Assembly: GCA_003963075.1 (NCBI GenBank)
Contig: RXJV01000057.1
Coordinates: 40,201 to 104,200 of the forward strand
Source: Burkholderiales bacterium
GTDB lineage: Bacteria; Pseudomonadota; Gammaproteobacteria; Burkholderiales; Burkholderiaceae_C
Reading direction: 5' to 3'
DNA length: 64,000 nt
A program made the position numbers and the translations under genes. Below are positions 36,507 to 46,530 of the stretch, in pieces; positions within the stretch are counted from its first letter, which is position 1, and every line of letters begins with the position of its first letter. A model generated the notes under the pieces. It had not been told where the DNA came from, searched no databases, and worked only from the letters and a program-made list of their open reading frames with translations.

Positions 36507-39500
36507 TCACTGGCCCAGCTTGGCCGCGGGCGGTGGCGTCTTGCGCTGGATCGGCTTCCAGGTCTCCAGACGCTTCATCACGTCGGCGATCGCCGCGTCC
36601 AGCTGGGTGTCCTCGCCGCGGTTGACGGCGGCGGGGTCGAGTTCGACCTCGATGTCCGGCGCGACGCCCTCGTTCTCCACCCGCCATTCACCCTCCGGCG
36701 TGAAGAAGCGGAAGAACGGCACCGTCAGGAAGCCGCCGTCGATCAGCGGCGGGTTGATGGAGATGCCGATCAGGCCGCCCCAGGTCCGCTTGCCCACCAG
36801 CGGCCCCAGGCCCACGCGCTTGAAGGCATAGGGCATGAAATCGCCGCCGGAGCCGGCGTCCTGGTCGATCAGCATGGCCTTGGGGCCATAGATGGCACCG
36901 CCGGGGGTGTCGTAGATCAGGCCGTCGCGGTCCTTCCAGCTGGCGAGGTAGGGCCGCGCGAGCAACTCCGTCACGTAGTTGGCCGCCTGGCCGCCGCCAT
37001 TCCTGCGGTCGTCGACGATCAGGCCGGGTTTGTCGATCTGGGCAAAGAACATCCGGTTGAAGTGCTCATAGCCCTGGTCCGCGGTGTCGGGCATGTAGAC
37101 ATAGGCGACCTTGCCGCCGCTCTTGGCCTGCACCCGCTCGCGGTTGCCTTCGATCCAGGCCCAGCGGCGCAGCAGCGCCTCGCTCGCGATCGGCACCACC
37201 GTGATCTCCCGCCGCCCCTTGCCGGCGGCATCCTTGGCCACGCCCAGCGTGATCTGCTTGCCGACCGTGTTCTCGAGCAGGGCGAACACGTTGGTGCCGG
37301 CGTCCAGCTCGGTGCCGTTCACCGACAGGATGAAGTCCCCCGCCTTCACGCCAAGCCCCGCCACCGCCAGCGGCGAGGTCAGGTTGGGATCGAGACGATC
37401 CCCCGGGTACAGCCTCGCGATCTGGTAGCGGCCCTGCACGATGCGGAAGTCAGCGCCGAGCAGGCCCACCGGCACGCGCGCCTCCTGGTGCACATCGCCG
37501 GCGCCCACGCGGTTGTGCCCGACCTGCAGCTCGGCAATCATCTGCACCAGCAGGTCGTTGAGGTCCTCCCGGCGCTGCACATGGGCCAGCCGCGGCAGGT
37601 AGCGGTCATATACCGCCTGCCAATCGAGCCCGTGCAAGGCTGGGTCGTAGAAGAACTCCTTCTCCATCCACCAGGTCTCATCGAAGATGTGCTTCCACTC
37701 GGCGCGCGGGTCGACCCGGGTGCGCAGGCCCGAGAGGTCCACCGGCTTGGCATCGAGCTTGTCGTTCGCATCGCCGACCTCGAGCTTGCCGCCCGGCGCC
37801 GCGATCAGCAGCTTCTTGCGATCGCCGCTCAGCGAATAGTCCGTCACCTCGCCGCGCAGCAGCTTGGGCTTGCGCTCCTCGAAGTCGAAGCGCCAGAGGT
37901 CGGCCACCACCGGCGCCTCGGGATCCGCACCGTCGTGCACGGCGCCCGGCTGCGGACGCTGCAGGTAGAACAGCGCACCGTCCGCCGCCACCGTCACGTT
38001 GTCGTAGTTGCGTTCGCCCACCGGCAGCGCGACCACCCGGTCTGCGAGCCCGTCGAAATCGATCTTCACCGGCTTGACCGGCTCCGGTTTGGCATCGCCG
38101 GCCTTGCGCTCGTCCTTGCCGTCCTCGGCCTTGCCCGGCTTGCGGGCCTCCTCGTCACCCGGACGGGGCGCCAGCGGTGACTTGCCGTCTGCCGCCAGCA
38201 CCAGCGCATACAGCCCGGCCCGGAACGGCCGCTCCTGGCTCGACAGGTCGAGGCCGACGAGGCTGGGGCCGGCATTGATCGAGGCGCTGAAGAACAGCAC
38301 ATCGCCCTGCGGCGAGAACGCCGGGTTGCCGGCATGGGCCAGGCCATCGGTCACCGGATGGTTCTTGCCGGTCGTCAGGTCGTGGAAGCGGATCTGGTCG
38401 AAGAAGTTGGGCAGCGTCGAGGTGTAGGCCAGCCAGCGGCTGTCGGGCGAGAAGCTCACCGCAGCCGAGCCAAAGCCGCCACCTCGGCGCAGGCTGGTGT
38501 CGACCTTGACCAGCTGGCCGCGCTGCGGGCCAGCCGGCAGCCCCAGCCGGTAGAGGTTGAGATGGTTGTCGGCCACCGCCAGCCAGCGGCCATCCGGCGA
38601 CCAGTCCAGCAGCGTGTAGTAGCCCGTCTTGGGCAGCAGGAAGCGCTCCTTCGGGCCCAGGCCGGTCTGGGCCTGCAGCACGATTTCATGCCGCATGCCG
38701 GGCGCATCGGAGATGTAGGCCACCTGCTGGCCGTCGGGGCTCCACAGTGCGTCCTTTTCGCGCACGCCGGCAGTCTCCGTCAGGTTGCGCACGCTGCCGT
38801 CCTTGACCGGCACCGTGAAGACATCGCCCCGCGCACTCACCACCACGCGCTTGCCGGTGGCCGACAGCCGGGCCGAGGTCAGCGTCTTGCCGGCATCCTT
38901 CCACTGCGGCCGGGCCTGCGGCGCAATGCTGGCGAGCTGGATGTCGAGCAGCCTGGGATCGCCGCCGGACAACTCGATCTGCTTGATCCGCCCGCCGGCC
39001 TCGTACACCAGCGTCGTGCCGTGGGCGTCGACGCTGCGGACATCCCACTGTGTTTCGTGCGTCAGCTGGCGCAGCTGCTGGGTGGCGGGGTTGAAGGCGA
39101 ACAGATTGGCCGCCCCATCGGCGCGGTCGGAGATGAAGACCACCTCACCGCCGGCCCAGACCGGCGCGATGTCGCTGGCATTGACATGCGGGATCTGCTG
39201 CCAGGTCTGGCTGGCCATGTCCATGACCCAGACCGGCGGCGTCGTGCCGCCGCGGCTGAGCCGCCAGCCGCTGGAGCCGGAGTAGGCCGCGCCATACGGG
39301 CGGTAGGCCAGCCGCTTGCCATCCGCCGACCAGGCGCCCTCATAGGCGACCGCCTTCATCACCTGCGTCTCGTAGCCGCCGTCGACGCTCACCTCGTAGA
39401 GCTGGTTGCTGCGGTTGTTCAGCACCTCGCGCGGCGACGCGAACAGCACGCGCTGGCCGTCGGGGCTCCAGCCATTGACGACGTCGGGCGCGGGATGCCA

Positions 39501-39809
39501 GGTCAGGCGCCGCGGCTGGCCGCCGTCCAGCCCGATGACGTAGACGTCGGTGTTGTCGTCGTAGCTGGCCGAAAACGCGATGCGGCGGCCATCCGGAGAA
39601 AAACGCGGCGCGAACTCGGATGCCGCGTGGCTGGTCAGGCGGCGCGGATGGCTGCCGTCGCGGTCCGCCAGCCAGAGGTCACCGGCATAGACAAAGGCCA
39701 GGTGGTCCTTGGACAGCGCGGGCTGGCGCAGCATGTTGGTGGGCTCGGCCACCGCCTGTCCAGCCGCAACCAGCCAGGCCAGCGCCATCAGCGCGTTGAA
39801 TCGTCGCAT
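36507..39809 (-). CDS. Tricorn-like S41 peptidase
   Basis: A 1100-residue exported tricorn-protease homologue. After a signal peptide (MRRFNALMALAWLVAAGQA) come two beta-propellers built of PD40/WD40-like repeats (units such as SPDGRRIAFSASYDDNTDVY, residues about 30-560), a charged linker rich in Lys and Glu near 560-580, then the C1 segment, a PDZ domain (about 800-870) and the S41 catalytic domain. The nucleophile is in DQDAGSGGDFMPYAFK near residue 990, and the region ends with GGLIGI. It would degrade peptides in the periplasm. Length matches the family (about 1050-1150). Confidence 0.92.
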   Translation of the reverse strand: MRRFNALMALAWLVAAGQAVAEPTNMLRQPALSKDHLAFVYAGDLWLADRDGSHPRRLTSHAASEFAPRFSPDGRRIAFSASYDDNTDVYVIGLDGGQPRRLTWHPAPDVVNGWSPDGQRVLFASPREVLNNRSNQLYEVSVDGGYETQVMKAVAYEGAWSADGKRLAYRPYGAAYSGSSGWRLSRGGTTPPVWVMDMASQTWQQIPHVNASDIAPVWAGGEVVFISDRADGAANLFAFNPATQQLRQLTHETQWDVRSVDAHGTTLVYEAGGRIKQIELSGGDPRLLDIQLASIAPQARPQWKDAGKTLTSARLSATGKRVVVSARGDVFTVPVKDGSVRNLTETAGVREKDALWSPDGQQVAYISDAPGMRHEIVLQAQTGLGPKERFLLPKTGYYTLLDWSPDGRWLAVADNHLNLYRLGLPAGPQRGQLVKVDTSLRRGGGFGSAAVSFSPDSRWLAYTSTLPNFFDQIRFHDLTTGKNHPVTDGLAHAGNPAFSPQGDVLFFSASINAGPSLVGLDLSSQERPFRAGLYALVLAADGKSPLAPRPGDEEARKPGKAEDGKDERKAGDAKPEPVKPVKIDFDGLADRVVALPVGERNYDNVTVAADGALFYLQRPQPGAVHDGADPEAPVVADLWRFDFEERKPKLLRGEVTDYSLSGDRKKLLIAAPGGKLEVGDANDKLDAKPVDLSGLRTRVDPRAEWKHIFDETWWMEKEFFYDPALHGLDWQAVYDRYLPRLAHVQRREDLNDLLVQMIAELQVGHNRVGAGDVHQEARVPVGLLGADFRIVQGRYQIARLYPGDRLDPNLTSPLAVAGLGVKAGDFILSVNGTELDAGTNVFALLENTVGKQITLGVAKDAAGKGRREITVVPIASEALLRRWAWIEGNRERVQAKSGGKVAYVYMPDTADQGYEHFNRMFFAQIDKPGLIVDDRRNGGGQAANYVTELLARPYLASWKDRDGLIYDTPGGAIYGPKAMLIDQDAGSGGDFMPYAFKRVGLGPLVGKRTWGGLIGISINPPLIDGGFLTVPFFRFFTPEGEWRVENEGVAPDIEVELDPAAVNRGEDTQLDAAIADVMKRLETWKPIQRKTPPPAAKLGQ

Positions 39810-39921
39810 CAGGGTCTCCGGAACATGAGGTGCCGGCCGCTGGAGGTGCCACCGGCCACCCCGGACTCTAGGCCCAGCCGACGATGCGGGCCGAAAGTCA
39901 GCGCATCAGCGCAACAGCGCT

Positions 39922-40569
39922 TCAGCCCGGCTGGCGCTTGAGCCGGCCCTTGAGGCTGCCCGCGATCACGAGCAGGCCCGGGATGAAGATCATGGCCCAG
40001 ATGATCTTGTCGAGATGCTGCTTGACCCAGGGCACATTGCCGAACAGATAGCCGACCAAGGTGATGCCGCAGACCCAGAGCACGCCGCCACTGACGTCAT
40101 AGAACGTGAACTTGCGCCGCGTCATCTGCGCCACGCCGGCGACAAACGGCGCGAAGGTGCGCAGGAAGGGCATGAAACGCGCCGCAACGATGGTGATGCC
40201 GCCGTACTTCTCGTAGAAGTCATGCGCCTTCATGAAGGCGGCCTTGTTGAAGAAGCGCGAGTTCTCCCACTGGAACACCCGCGGCCCGAAATACCGCCCG
40301 ACCGTGTAGTTGCTCTGGTTGCCGAGGATGGCCGCCGCGGTCAGCAGCGCCATCGACAGGCCCAGGTCCATCAACCCGACCCCGCACATCGCGCCGACGA
40401 CGAAGAGCAGCGAGTCGCCCGGCAGGAAGGGCATCACCACCACGCCGGTCTCGACAAAGATGATCAGGAACAGCAGCGCATAGACCCAGGTGCCGTAGGC
40501 CTGCACGAAGGCCGCCAGATGCTGGTCGACGTGGAGGATGAAGTCGAGGAGGAAATGCAGCAGGTCCAT
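39922..40569 (-). CDS. DedA-family membrane protein
   Basis: A 215-residue DedA/SNARE-associated-type integral membrane protein with four to five helices. Motifs: FVETGVVVMPFLPGDSLLF near residue 40, the GRYFGPRVF segment, and FMPFLRTFAPFVAGVAQM with conserved Arg near 137. DedA proteins are thought to flip or transport undecaprenyl phosphate or phospholipids and to support the proton-motive force. The ATG at 40569 gives MDLLHFLLDF; the gene diverges from mutL with 57 bp between. Confidence 0.93.
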   Translation of the reverse strand: MDLLHFLLDFILHVDQHLAAFVQAYGTWVYALLFLIIFVETGVVVMPFLPGDSLLFVVGAMCGVGLMDLGLSMALLTAAAILGNQSNYTVGRYFGPRVFQWENSRFFNKAAFMKAHDFYEKYGGITIVAARFMPFLRTFAPFVAGVAQMTRRKFTFYDVSGGVLWVCGITLVGYLFGNVPWVKQHLDKIIWAMIFIPGLLVIAGSLKGRLKRQPG

Positions 40570-40626
40570 GGGGCGCGCATTATCCCGGCCGCTGCGTGAC
40601 GCCCCGGGGAAACGATAATCCGGCCG

Positions 40627-42486
40627 ATGGATGTGCCCCTGCCCGACCCCGCCCCGCCCCGCGTCATCCGTGAACTGCCCGACGAGCTGATCAGCCAGAT
40701 CGCCGCCGGCGAGGTGGTGGAGCGCCCCGCCTCGGTGGTGCGCGAGCTGGTCGACAACGCGCTCGATGCGGGCGCCCGCAACATCCAGGTCAAGCTGATG
40801 GCCGGCGGTGTGCGCGCCATCGTCGTGGAAGACGATGGCTGCGGCATCCCGGTGGCGCAGCTGCCGCTGGCCCTCAAGCGCCACGCGACCAGCAAGATCG
40901 CCAACCTGCACGACCTCGAATCGGTGGCCACCATGGGCTTTCGCGGCGAGGCGCTGGCGGCCATCGCCTCGGTGTCCGACATGGCCATCGCCTCGCGCAC
41001 CGCGGCCGACGCGCATGCCCACCGGCTGGATGCCCGCAGCGGCGAGCTGCAGCCCGCGGCGCGCGCCCGCGGCACCAGCGTCGAGGTGCGCGAGCTGTTC
41101 TTTTCGACCCCGGCGCGCCGCAAGTTCCTGAAAACCGACGCCACCGAGCTGGCTCACTGCGTCGAGGCCGTGCGCCGCCACGCGCTGGCCCGGCCCGACG
41201 TGGGCTTTGCGATCTGGCACGAGGGCAAGCTGGTGGACCAGTGGCGCGCCGGCACGGCCGACCAGCGCATCGCCGATGTGCTGGGCGAAGACTTCATCGC
41301 CGAGAGCCGTGCCTTCGAGCACAGCGCCGGGCCGCTGGCCCTGACCGGCCGCGCCGGCCTGCCCGAGGCGGCGCGCTCGCGGGCCGACCAGCAATACGTC
41401 TGGGTCAATGGCCGCCATGTGCGCGACAAGCTCATCAGCCATGCCATCCGCTCGGCCTACGAAGACGTGCTGCATGGCCAGCGCCAGCCGAGCTATGTGC
41501 TCTTCATCGAGATCGCGCCCGAGCTGGTGGACGTGAACGTGCACCCGACCAAGATCGAGGTGCGCTTCCGCGACGGCCGCGCGGTGCACCAGTCGGTGCG
41601 CCGCGCCTTCATCGACGCACTGGCCGCCTCGCGCAGCGCCGAGGCGGCCGGGGTCGAGTCGGCCATGGCGCCGCTGTCGTTTGAGCCCACCATGCCGGCC
41701 ACCCTCTACGTCGCCGAGCCGCGCCCGGCCTACGCCGCTCCGGCCTACACGCCCCCTGTGCCACCCACGGCCGAGCAGGTGCGGCTGTCGCTGGTCCAGC
41801 ATGAGACGCTGTGGTCGCCCGCCAAGCCGCTGGTGCCGACCTCCCTGCCCGACACCCAGGCGGCGCCGCTGGACGACGGGCCCGGGGCGCCGACGCCGGA
41901 CGACTGGCCGCTGGGCCGCGCGATCGCGCAGATCCAGGGTGTCTACATCCTGGCCGAGAACCAGCGCGGCCTGGTCATCGTCGACATGCACGCGGCCCAC
42001 GAGCGCGTCGTCTACGAGCGCCTCAAGGCCCGGCTCGGGTCGACGACCATCGAGAGCCAGCCGCTGCTGATCCCGGTCAGCTTCGCCGCCACCGCCGAGG
42101 AAGTGGCCGCCGCCGAGCAGCATGCCGACACGCTGGCCCGGCTCGGGCTGGACGTGTCGCCGCTGTCCACCCACACCCTGGCCGTGCGCTCCCGCCCCGC
42201 GCTGCTGGCCGCGAGCGACCTGGTCGCACTGACCCGTGAACTGCTGGCCGAAATGGCCCAGTTCGATGCCAGCTCGGTGCTGGAGCGCGCCCAGCACGAG
42301 ATCCTCGCCACCATGGCCTGCCATGGCGCCGTGCGCGCCAACCGCCAGCTCACGCTGAACGAGATGAACGCGCTGCTACGCGACATGGAAGCCACCGAAC
42401 GCGCCGACCAGTGCAACCACGGCCGCCCCACCTGGCGCCAGCTCGACATGCGCGAGCTGGACGCGCTGTTCCTGCGCGGCCGCTGA
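40627..42486 (+). CDS. mutL: DNA mismatch repair protein MutL
   Basis: A 619-residue MutL. The GHKL ATPase domain shows IRELPDELISQIAAGEVVER near residue 14, ELVDNALDAGA, DDGCGI and the signature GFRGEALAAIASV. The C-terminal dimerisation domain has LVIVDMHAAHERVVYERLKA near 445 and ends with NHGRPTWRQLDMRELDALF. The endonuclease motif DQHAxxExxxYE appears here as DMHAAHERVVYE and no CPHGRP is present (HGRPT only), so nicking activity would need testing. It couples mismatch recognition by MutS to repair. Confidence 0.96.
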   Translation: MDVPLPDPAPPRVIRELPDELISQIAAGEVVERPASVVRELVDNALDAGARNIQVKLMAGGVRAIVVEDDGCGIPVAQLPLALKRHATSKIANLHDLESVATMGFRGEALAAIASVSDMAIASRTAADAHAHRLDARSGELQPAARARGTSVEVRELFFSTPARRKFLKTDATELAHCVEAVRRHALARPDVGFAIWHEGKLVDQWRAGTADQRIADVLGEDFIAESRAFEHSAGPLALTGRAGLPEAARSRADQQYVWVNGRHVRDKLISHAIRSAYEDVLHGQRQPSYVLFIEIAPELVDVNVHPTKIEVRFRDGRAVHQSVRRAFIDALAASRSAEAAGVESAMAPLSFEPTMPATLYVAEPRPAYAAPAYTPPVPPTAEQVRLSLVQHETLWSPAKPLVPTSLPDTQAAPLDDGPGAPTPDDWPLGRAIAQIQGVYILAENQRGLVIVDMHAAHERVVYERLKARLGSTTIESQPLLIPVSFAATAEEVAAAEQHADTLARLGLDVSPLSTHTLAVRSRPALLAASDLVALTRELLAEMAQFDASSVLERAQHEILATMACHGAVRANRQLTLNEMNALLRDMEATERADQCNHGRPTWRQLDMRELDALFLRGR

Positions 42487-42498
42487 AAGAACAACAAC

Positions 42499-43692
42499 AT
42501 GGCCACCATCACCCTCAAGGGCAAGCCTGCCGCCAAGACCCGCAGCGCCGACGGCGAGAAGCGCGCCCCGCTGCGCGGCAAGGGCGTCTCCAAGCCACGG
42601 CCCACGCTGGCAAAAGCGCAGGCCGAACGGGCCGAGCGTGAGGAGCAGTTCCAGAAGGCGCAGCAACAGCGCCAGCAACGCGACGCCCCACCCGCCCGCG
42701 CCGAGCGCCCGGCGCGCCCCAACACCACGGCCTTCAAGCCCGAGCGTCCGCCCGCCGCGCGGCCAGAGGCCCCAGCGCCCCGTGCCGAGCGCAGCCCCCG
42801 GTCCCGGCCCGAGGCCGGGCCGCGCGAAGACCGGCCGCCGCGCGTCGACCAGCGCCGGGTCGCCCACCGCGGCCCCGGCTTCGAGCCGCCGCAGCGCCCC
42901 GCCCCAGCCCGCGCAGCCGACAGCGAGGACGGTGATCGCTTGTCCAAGCGCATGAGCGAATTGAAGCTCGCGTCCCGCCGCGAGGCCGACGAGTGGATCG
43001 CCGCGGGCTGGGTGCGCGTCAACGGCAAGGTCGCGGTGCTGGGCCAGCGCGTCGTGGGCGAGGTGCAGATTGACATCGACCCCGCCGCCCGCCAGGCCCA
43101 GGCCCAGCTCGTCACCGTGCTGCTGCACAAGCCCATCGGCTATGTGTCCGGCCAGGCCGAGGATGGCTACGAGCCGGCGGTGGTGCTGTTCCAGCCCGAG
43201 AACCGCTGGAAGGATGACCCTTCCGGCATCAAGCCCCACCCCAACCACCACCGCCACCTCGCGCCCGCCGGCCGGCTCGACATCGACTCCACCGGCCTGC
43301 TGGTGCTGACCCAGGACGGGCGCATCGCCAAGGCCCTGATCGGCGACGACTCCGACATCGAGAAGGAGTACCTGGTGCGCGTCGAGTTCGTGGCCCACCC
43401 GGTGCCCGAAGGCACCCTGCCCAATGCGGCGCTGACGCCCGACAAGCTGGCGCTGCTGAACCACGGCCTCGAGCTGGACGGCGAGCCGCTCAAGCCCGCC
43501 AAGGTCAGCTGGCAGAACGAGCAGCAGTTGCGCTTCGTGCTGCGCGAGGGCAAGAAGCGCCAGATCCGCCGCATGTGCGAACTGGTCGGGCTCAAGGTCG
43601 TCGGCCTGAAGCGCGTGCGCATCGGCCGCATTCCACTCGGCCACCTGCCGGTCGGGCAGTGGCGCTACCTGGCGCCGTGGGAGCGGTTCTGA
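42499..43692 (+). CDS. RluF/RluB-like 23S rRNA pseudouridine synthase
   Basis: A 397-residue RsuA-family pseudouridine synthase. An unusually long N-terminal extension (about residues 1-145) is rich in Pro, Arg, Ala and Glu and looks disordered. It is followed by an S4 RNA-binding domain ([20 protein letters not shown]) and the catalytic domain with the Asp in [18 protein letters not shown] near residue 263 and the closing [20 protein letters not shown]. It is closest in layout to RluF, which modifies U2604 of 23S rRNA, but assignment among RluB/E/F is not certain. The stop lies inside the start of miaA. Confidence 0.88.
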   Translation: MATITLKGKPAAKTRSADGEKRAPLRGKGVSKPRPTLAKAQAERAEREEQFQKAQQQRQQRDAPPARAERPARPNTTAFKPERPPAARPEAPAPRAERSPRSRPEAGPREDRPPRVDQRRVAHRGPGFEPPQRPAPARAADSEDGDRLSKRMSELKLASRREADEWIAAGWVRVNGKVAVLGQRVVGEVQIDIDPAARQAQAQLVTVLLHKPIGYVSGQAEDGYEPAVVLFQPENRWKDDPSGIKPHPNHHRHLAPAGRLDIDSTGLLVLTQDGRIAKALIGDDSDIEKEYLVRVEFVAHPVPEGTLPNAALTPDKLALLNHGLELDGEPLKPAKVSWQNEQQLRFVLREGKKRQIRRMCELVGLKVVGLKRVRIGRIPLGHLPVGQWRYLAPWERF

Positions 43693-44603
43693 GCCCGATC
43701 TGCCTGGCCGGCCCCACCGGGTGTGGCAAGACGGCGGCGGCGCTGGCGATTGCCGAGGTGCTGCCGGTCGAGATCATCAGCGTCGACTCGGCGCTGGTGT
43801 ACCGCGGCATGGACATCGGCACCGCCAAGCCCACGGCCGCCGAGCAGGCTGCCGTGCCCCACCACCTGATCGACATCCTCGACCCGGCCGGCAGCTACTC
43901 CGCCGCCGAGTTCGTGCGCGATGCCAAGCGCCTCGCGGCCGAGATCAGCGCACGCGGCAAGCTGCCGCTGCTGGTGGGCGGCACCATGCTGTACTTCAAG
44001 GCCCTGTTCGATGGCCTCTCGACCCTGCCCCGGGCCGATGCCGGTCTGCGCGCCGAAATCGACGCCGAGGCGCTGGCGCGCGGCTGGCCGGCGCTGCACG
44101 CCGAGTTGACGACGCTCGACCCCGAGACCGGCGCGCGCCTGGCACCCAATGACAGCCAGCGCATCCAGCGTGCGCTCGAAGTGATCCGCCTGACCGGCCA
44201 GCCCTTGAGCGCCCTGCACGCCGCCTCGCGAGACGACGGCGTGGACTGGGCGCTGTTCGCGCTGGAACCCTCGGACCGCGCCTGGCTGCATCAGCGGCTC
44301 GCGCAGCGCTTCGACGCGATGCTGGCCGAGGGCCTGATCGACGAGGTCAGGGCCTTGCGTGCCCGCGGCGACCTCAGCCTCGCGCTGCCGTCGATGCGCT
44401 GCGTCGGCTACCGCCAGGTGTGGGAGGCGCTCGATGCGGGGGACTTCTCCACCCTGCGCGAGCGCGGCATCGCCGCCACCCGCCAGCTCGCCAAGCGCCA
44501 GGTGACCTGGCTGCGCTCGATGCCGCAGCGCCGCGTCATCGCCTGCGACGGCCCACAGCCCGTCCCCGAGCTGCTGGCCGGCCTGCAGCGCCTGCTCGGC
44601 TGA
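43677..44603 (+). CDS. miaA: tRNA dimethylallyltransferase MiaA
   Basis: A 308-residue MiaA, which adds dimethylallyl to A37 of tRNAs reading UNN codons. P-loop [16 protein letters not shown] lies near residue 11; [17 protein letters not shown] and [10 protein letters not shown] follow; the C-terminal part has [12 protein letters not shown] and [13 protein letters not shown]. No ATG fits. The GTG at 43677 is used, giving [15 protein letters not shown] and a 16-nt overlap with the pseudouridine-synthase gene, so translation is probably coupled. Proximity to mutL echoes the mutL-miaA order of enterobacteria. Confidence 0.93.
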   Translation: MGAVLSPICLAGPTGCGKTAAALAIAEVLPVEIISVDSALVYRGMDIGTAKPTAAEQAAVPHHLIDILDPAGSYSAAEFVRDAKRLAAEISARGKLPLLVGGTMLYFKALFDGLSTLPRADAGLRAEIDAEALARGWPALHAELTTLDPETGARLAPNDSQRIQRALEVIRLTGQPLSALHAASRDDGVDWALFALEPSDRAWLHQRLAQRFDAMLAEGLIDEVRALRARGDLSLALPSMRCVGYRQVWEALDAGDFSTLRERGIAATRQLAKRQVTWLRSMPQRRVIACDGPQPVPELLAGLQRLLG

Positions 44604-44634
44604 GCCCCCCTTGCGCAGCGGCTGTCTTCGACAT

Positions 44635-44660
44635 AAAGTGATATCACTTTGATTCACTTT
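44635..44660. promoter_or_regulatory. Palindromic operator candidate before SPFH gene
   Basis: A perfect 16-bp palindrome, AAAGTGATATCACTTT (44635-44650), is followed 4 nt later by one more direct copy of the half-site CACTTT (44655-44660). It lies in the 72-bp gap between miaA and the SPFH gene, 16-41 bp before its ATG, and is markedly AT-rich against the surroundings. Ribbon-helix-helix repressors bind such tandem short half-sites, and one is encoded in this operon, so autoregulation is a natural hypothesis. Confidence 0.5.
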
Positions 44661-44675
44661 TGACACAGGTCTCCC

Positions 44676-45560
44676 ATGAGTGCTCCCCTTGTTCCGCGGG
44701 CCATCGTCACCGAGCGCCCGGCCCGGGCCACCAACGGCTACGCGATGCTGGCCCTGAGCGTCTGGCTGTGCGGCGTTGGCGCGCTGATCCTGTTGCGCGG
44801 CGCGCCGCTGCTCGGCCTGCCGCTGATCGTCGCGGGCGTGCTGACGCTGGCCGGCCTCTACATGCTCAACCCCAACCAGGCCGCGGCCATCACGCTGTTC
44901 GGCGCCTACATCGGCAGCGACCGCGGCGCCGGCCTGCGCTGGGCCAACCCGTTTGCGCTGAAGAAGCGCATCTCGCTGCGCGACCGCAACCTGAACGCGC
45001 CGGTCATCAAGGTCAATGACCAGCGCGGCAACCCGATCGAGATCGCCGCCGTCGTTGTCTGGCAGGTGCGCGACACCGCCCAGGCGCTGTTCCAGGTGGA
45101 CGACTACGAAGCCTATGTGCGGGTGCAGGCCGAAGCGGCCATCCGCCATCTGGCCGCGAGCTATGCCTACGACCATGCCGACGAGATGCTGGACAGCGCG
45201 GTCACGCTGCGCGGCGGCCAGGACGCGGTCGCGCAGGCGCTGAAGGCCGAGCTGCAGGCGCGCTTTGCCGACGCCGGCGTCGACGTGCTGGACGCCAAGC
45301 TCAGCCACCTCGCCTACGCGCCGGAGATCGCCCAGGTCATGCTGCGCCGCCAGCAGGCCGAAGCCATCATCGGCGCCCGCGCCAAGATCGTGCAGGGCGC
45401 GGTGACCATGGTCGAGTCCGCGCTGCGCGGCCTCAGCGAACGCGAGATCGTCCAGCTCGACGACGAGCGCAAGGCGGCGATGGTGAGCAATCTGCTCGTC
45501 GTGCTCTGCTCCGACCGCGAAACCCAGCCGGTCGTCAACACCGGGACGCTGTACGCATGA
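44676..45560 (+). CDS. SPFH/band-7 domain membrane protein
   Basis: A 294-residue SPFH (stomatin/prohibitin/flotillin) protein. Two N-terminal membrane helices (about residues 22-45 and 47-65) are followed by the SPFH domain (NPNQAAAITLFGAYIGSDRG, then NAPVIKVNDQRGNPIEIAAVVVWQV and VQAEAAIRHLAASYAYD) and a short coiled segment (MLRRQQAEAIIGARAKIVQG). SPFH proteins form membrane-bound oligomers that organise proteases or transporters. It starts an apparent operon with a ribbon-helix-helix protein and an ABC transporter. Confidence 0.92.
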   Translation: MSAPLVPRAIVTERPARATNGYAMLALSVWLCGVGALILLRGAPLLGLPLIVAGVLTLAGLYMLNPNQAAAITLFGAYIGSDRGAGLRWANPFALKKRISLRDRNLNAPVIKVNDQRGNPIEIAAVVVWQVRDTAQALFQVDDYEAYVRVQAEAAIRHLAASYAYDHADEMLDSAVTLRGGQDAVAQALKAELQARFADAGVDVLDAKLSHLAYAPEIAQVMLRRQQAEAIIGARAKIVQGAVTMVESALRGLSEREIVQLDDERKAAMVSNLLVVLCSDRETQPVVNTGTLYA

Positions 45561-45601
45561 GCCCGGCGACGATGGCGGGCCCCGGCGCCTGACGCCCCGC
45601 G

Positions 45602-45805
45602 ATGGCCAGCCCCGACAAAAAAGCCTTCCCGCTGCGCATCGACCCGGCGCTGTGGGCCGAGGTCGAGCGCCTGGCCGCCCAGGAGCTGCGCAGCGCCAAT
45701 GCCCAGGCCGAGGTGCTGCTGCGCGAGGCCCTGGCCCGGCGCGGCATCAAGCTGACAGCCCCACAGGGCCGGGCCGCACGGCCGCCCGCCGACAATGAGG
45801 CATGA
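45602..45805 (+). CDS. Arc-like ribbon-helix-helix DNA-binding protein
   Basis: A 67-residue protein with an Arc/MetJ-type ribbon-helix-helix fold: KAFPLRIDPALWAEVERLAA (beta strand then helix A) and ELRSANAQAEVLLREALARR (helix B), with a Pro/Ala-rich tail. The Arg and Asp in PLRID are the usual strand residues contacting DNA. Small genes of this type regularly follow SPFH genes in proteobacteria. No toxin gene accompanies it. Its stop overlaps the ABC-ATPase start by 4 nt. Likely target: the palindrome upstream of the SPFH gene (inference). Confidence 0.87.
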   Translation: MASPDKKAFPLRIDPALWAEVERLAAQELRSANAQAEVLLREALARRGIKLTAPQGRAARPPADNEA

Positions 45806-46482
45806 GCTTTTCCGAGCCCCGTGACGGTGCCGCGGTGCTGAGCGCCCGCGGGCTGACCAAGTCCTACGGCGACACGCCCGTCTTCTCCCGCATCGACCTG
45901 GACCTCGCCGCCGGCGAGATCGTCGCGCTGTTGGGCGAATCCGGCAGCGGCAAGTCCACGCTGCTGAACTGCCTGGCCGGGCTGGACGAGCCCGACGCCG
46001 GCCACATCACCCTGGCCGGGCAGGCCCTGGGCCCGCTGGACGACGAGGCCCGCGCCGCACTGCGCCGCCACCACCTGGGCTTCGTTTTCCAGGCCTTCCA
46101 CCTGCTGCCCCACCTCAGCGTGGCCGACAACGTCGCCCTGCCGCTGCGGCTGCTGGGCGAGCGCGACGACGGCCGCGTGCAGGCCATGCTGGAAGCGGTC
46201 GACCTTGGCGGTCTGGCGGCCCGGATGCCGCGCCAGCTGTCGGGCGGGCAGTTGCAGCGGGTGGCGATCGCCCGCGCGCTGGTGCACCGCCCGCGCCTGG
46301 TGCTGGCGGACGAACCCACCGGCAACCTCGACGCCCGCCATGCCGCCGAGGTGCTGGCCCTGCTGCGCCGCTGCACGCACGAGGCCGGCGCGGCCTGCCT
46401 GCTGGTCACGCACTCGGACGTGGCGGCCCATGCCGCCGACCGGCGGCTGCGGCTCGACGGCGGTGGCTTGCATGCGGCCTGA
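45802..46482 (+). CDS. ABC transporter ATP-binding protein (LolD/MacB type)
   Basis: A 226-residue ATPase of the LolD/FtsE/MacB group. Walker [13 protein letters not shown] is near residue 48, Q-loop FQAFHLLPH near 94, signature [15 protein letters not shown] near 146 and Walker [14 protein letters not shown] near 168. It starts 4 nt inside the ribbon-helix-helix gene, and the next gene encodes an FtsX-type permease, so together they would form one transporter that acts on envelope substrates instead of carrying out bulk import. Confidence 0.94.
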   Translation: MSFSEPRDGAAVLSARGLTKSYGDTPVFSRIDLDLAAGEIVALLGESGSGKSTLLNCLAGLDEPDAGHITLAGQALGPLDDEARAALRRHHLGFVFQAFHLLPHLSVADNVALPLRLLGERDDGRVQAMLEAVDLGGLAARMPRQLSGGQLQRVAIARALVHRPRLVLADEPTGNLDARHAAEVLALLRRCTHEAGAACLLVTHSDVAAHAADRRLRLDGGGLHAA

Positions 46483-46530
46483 GCGCAGCGGCCCGGTACG
46501 CCGGCGGCACCACCCCGGGGCCGCTGCGCG

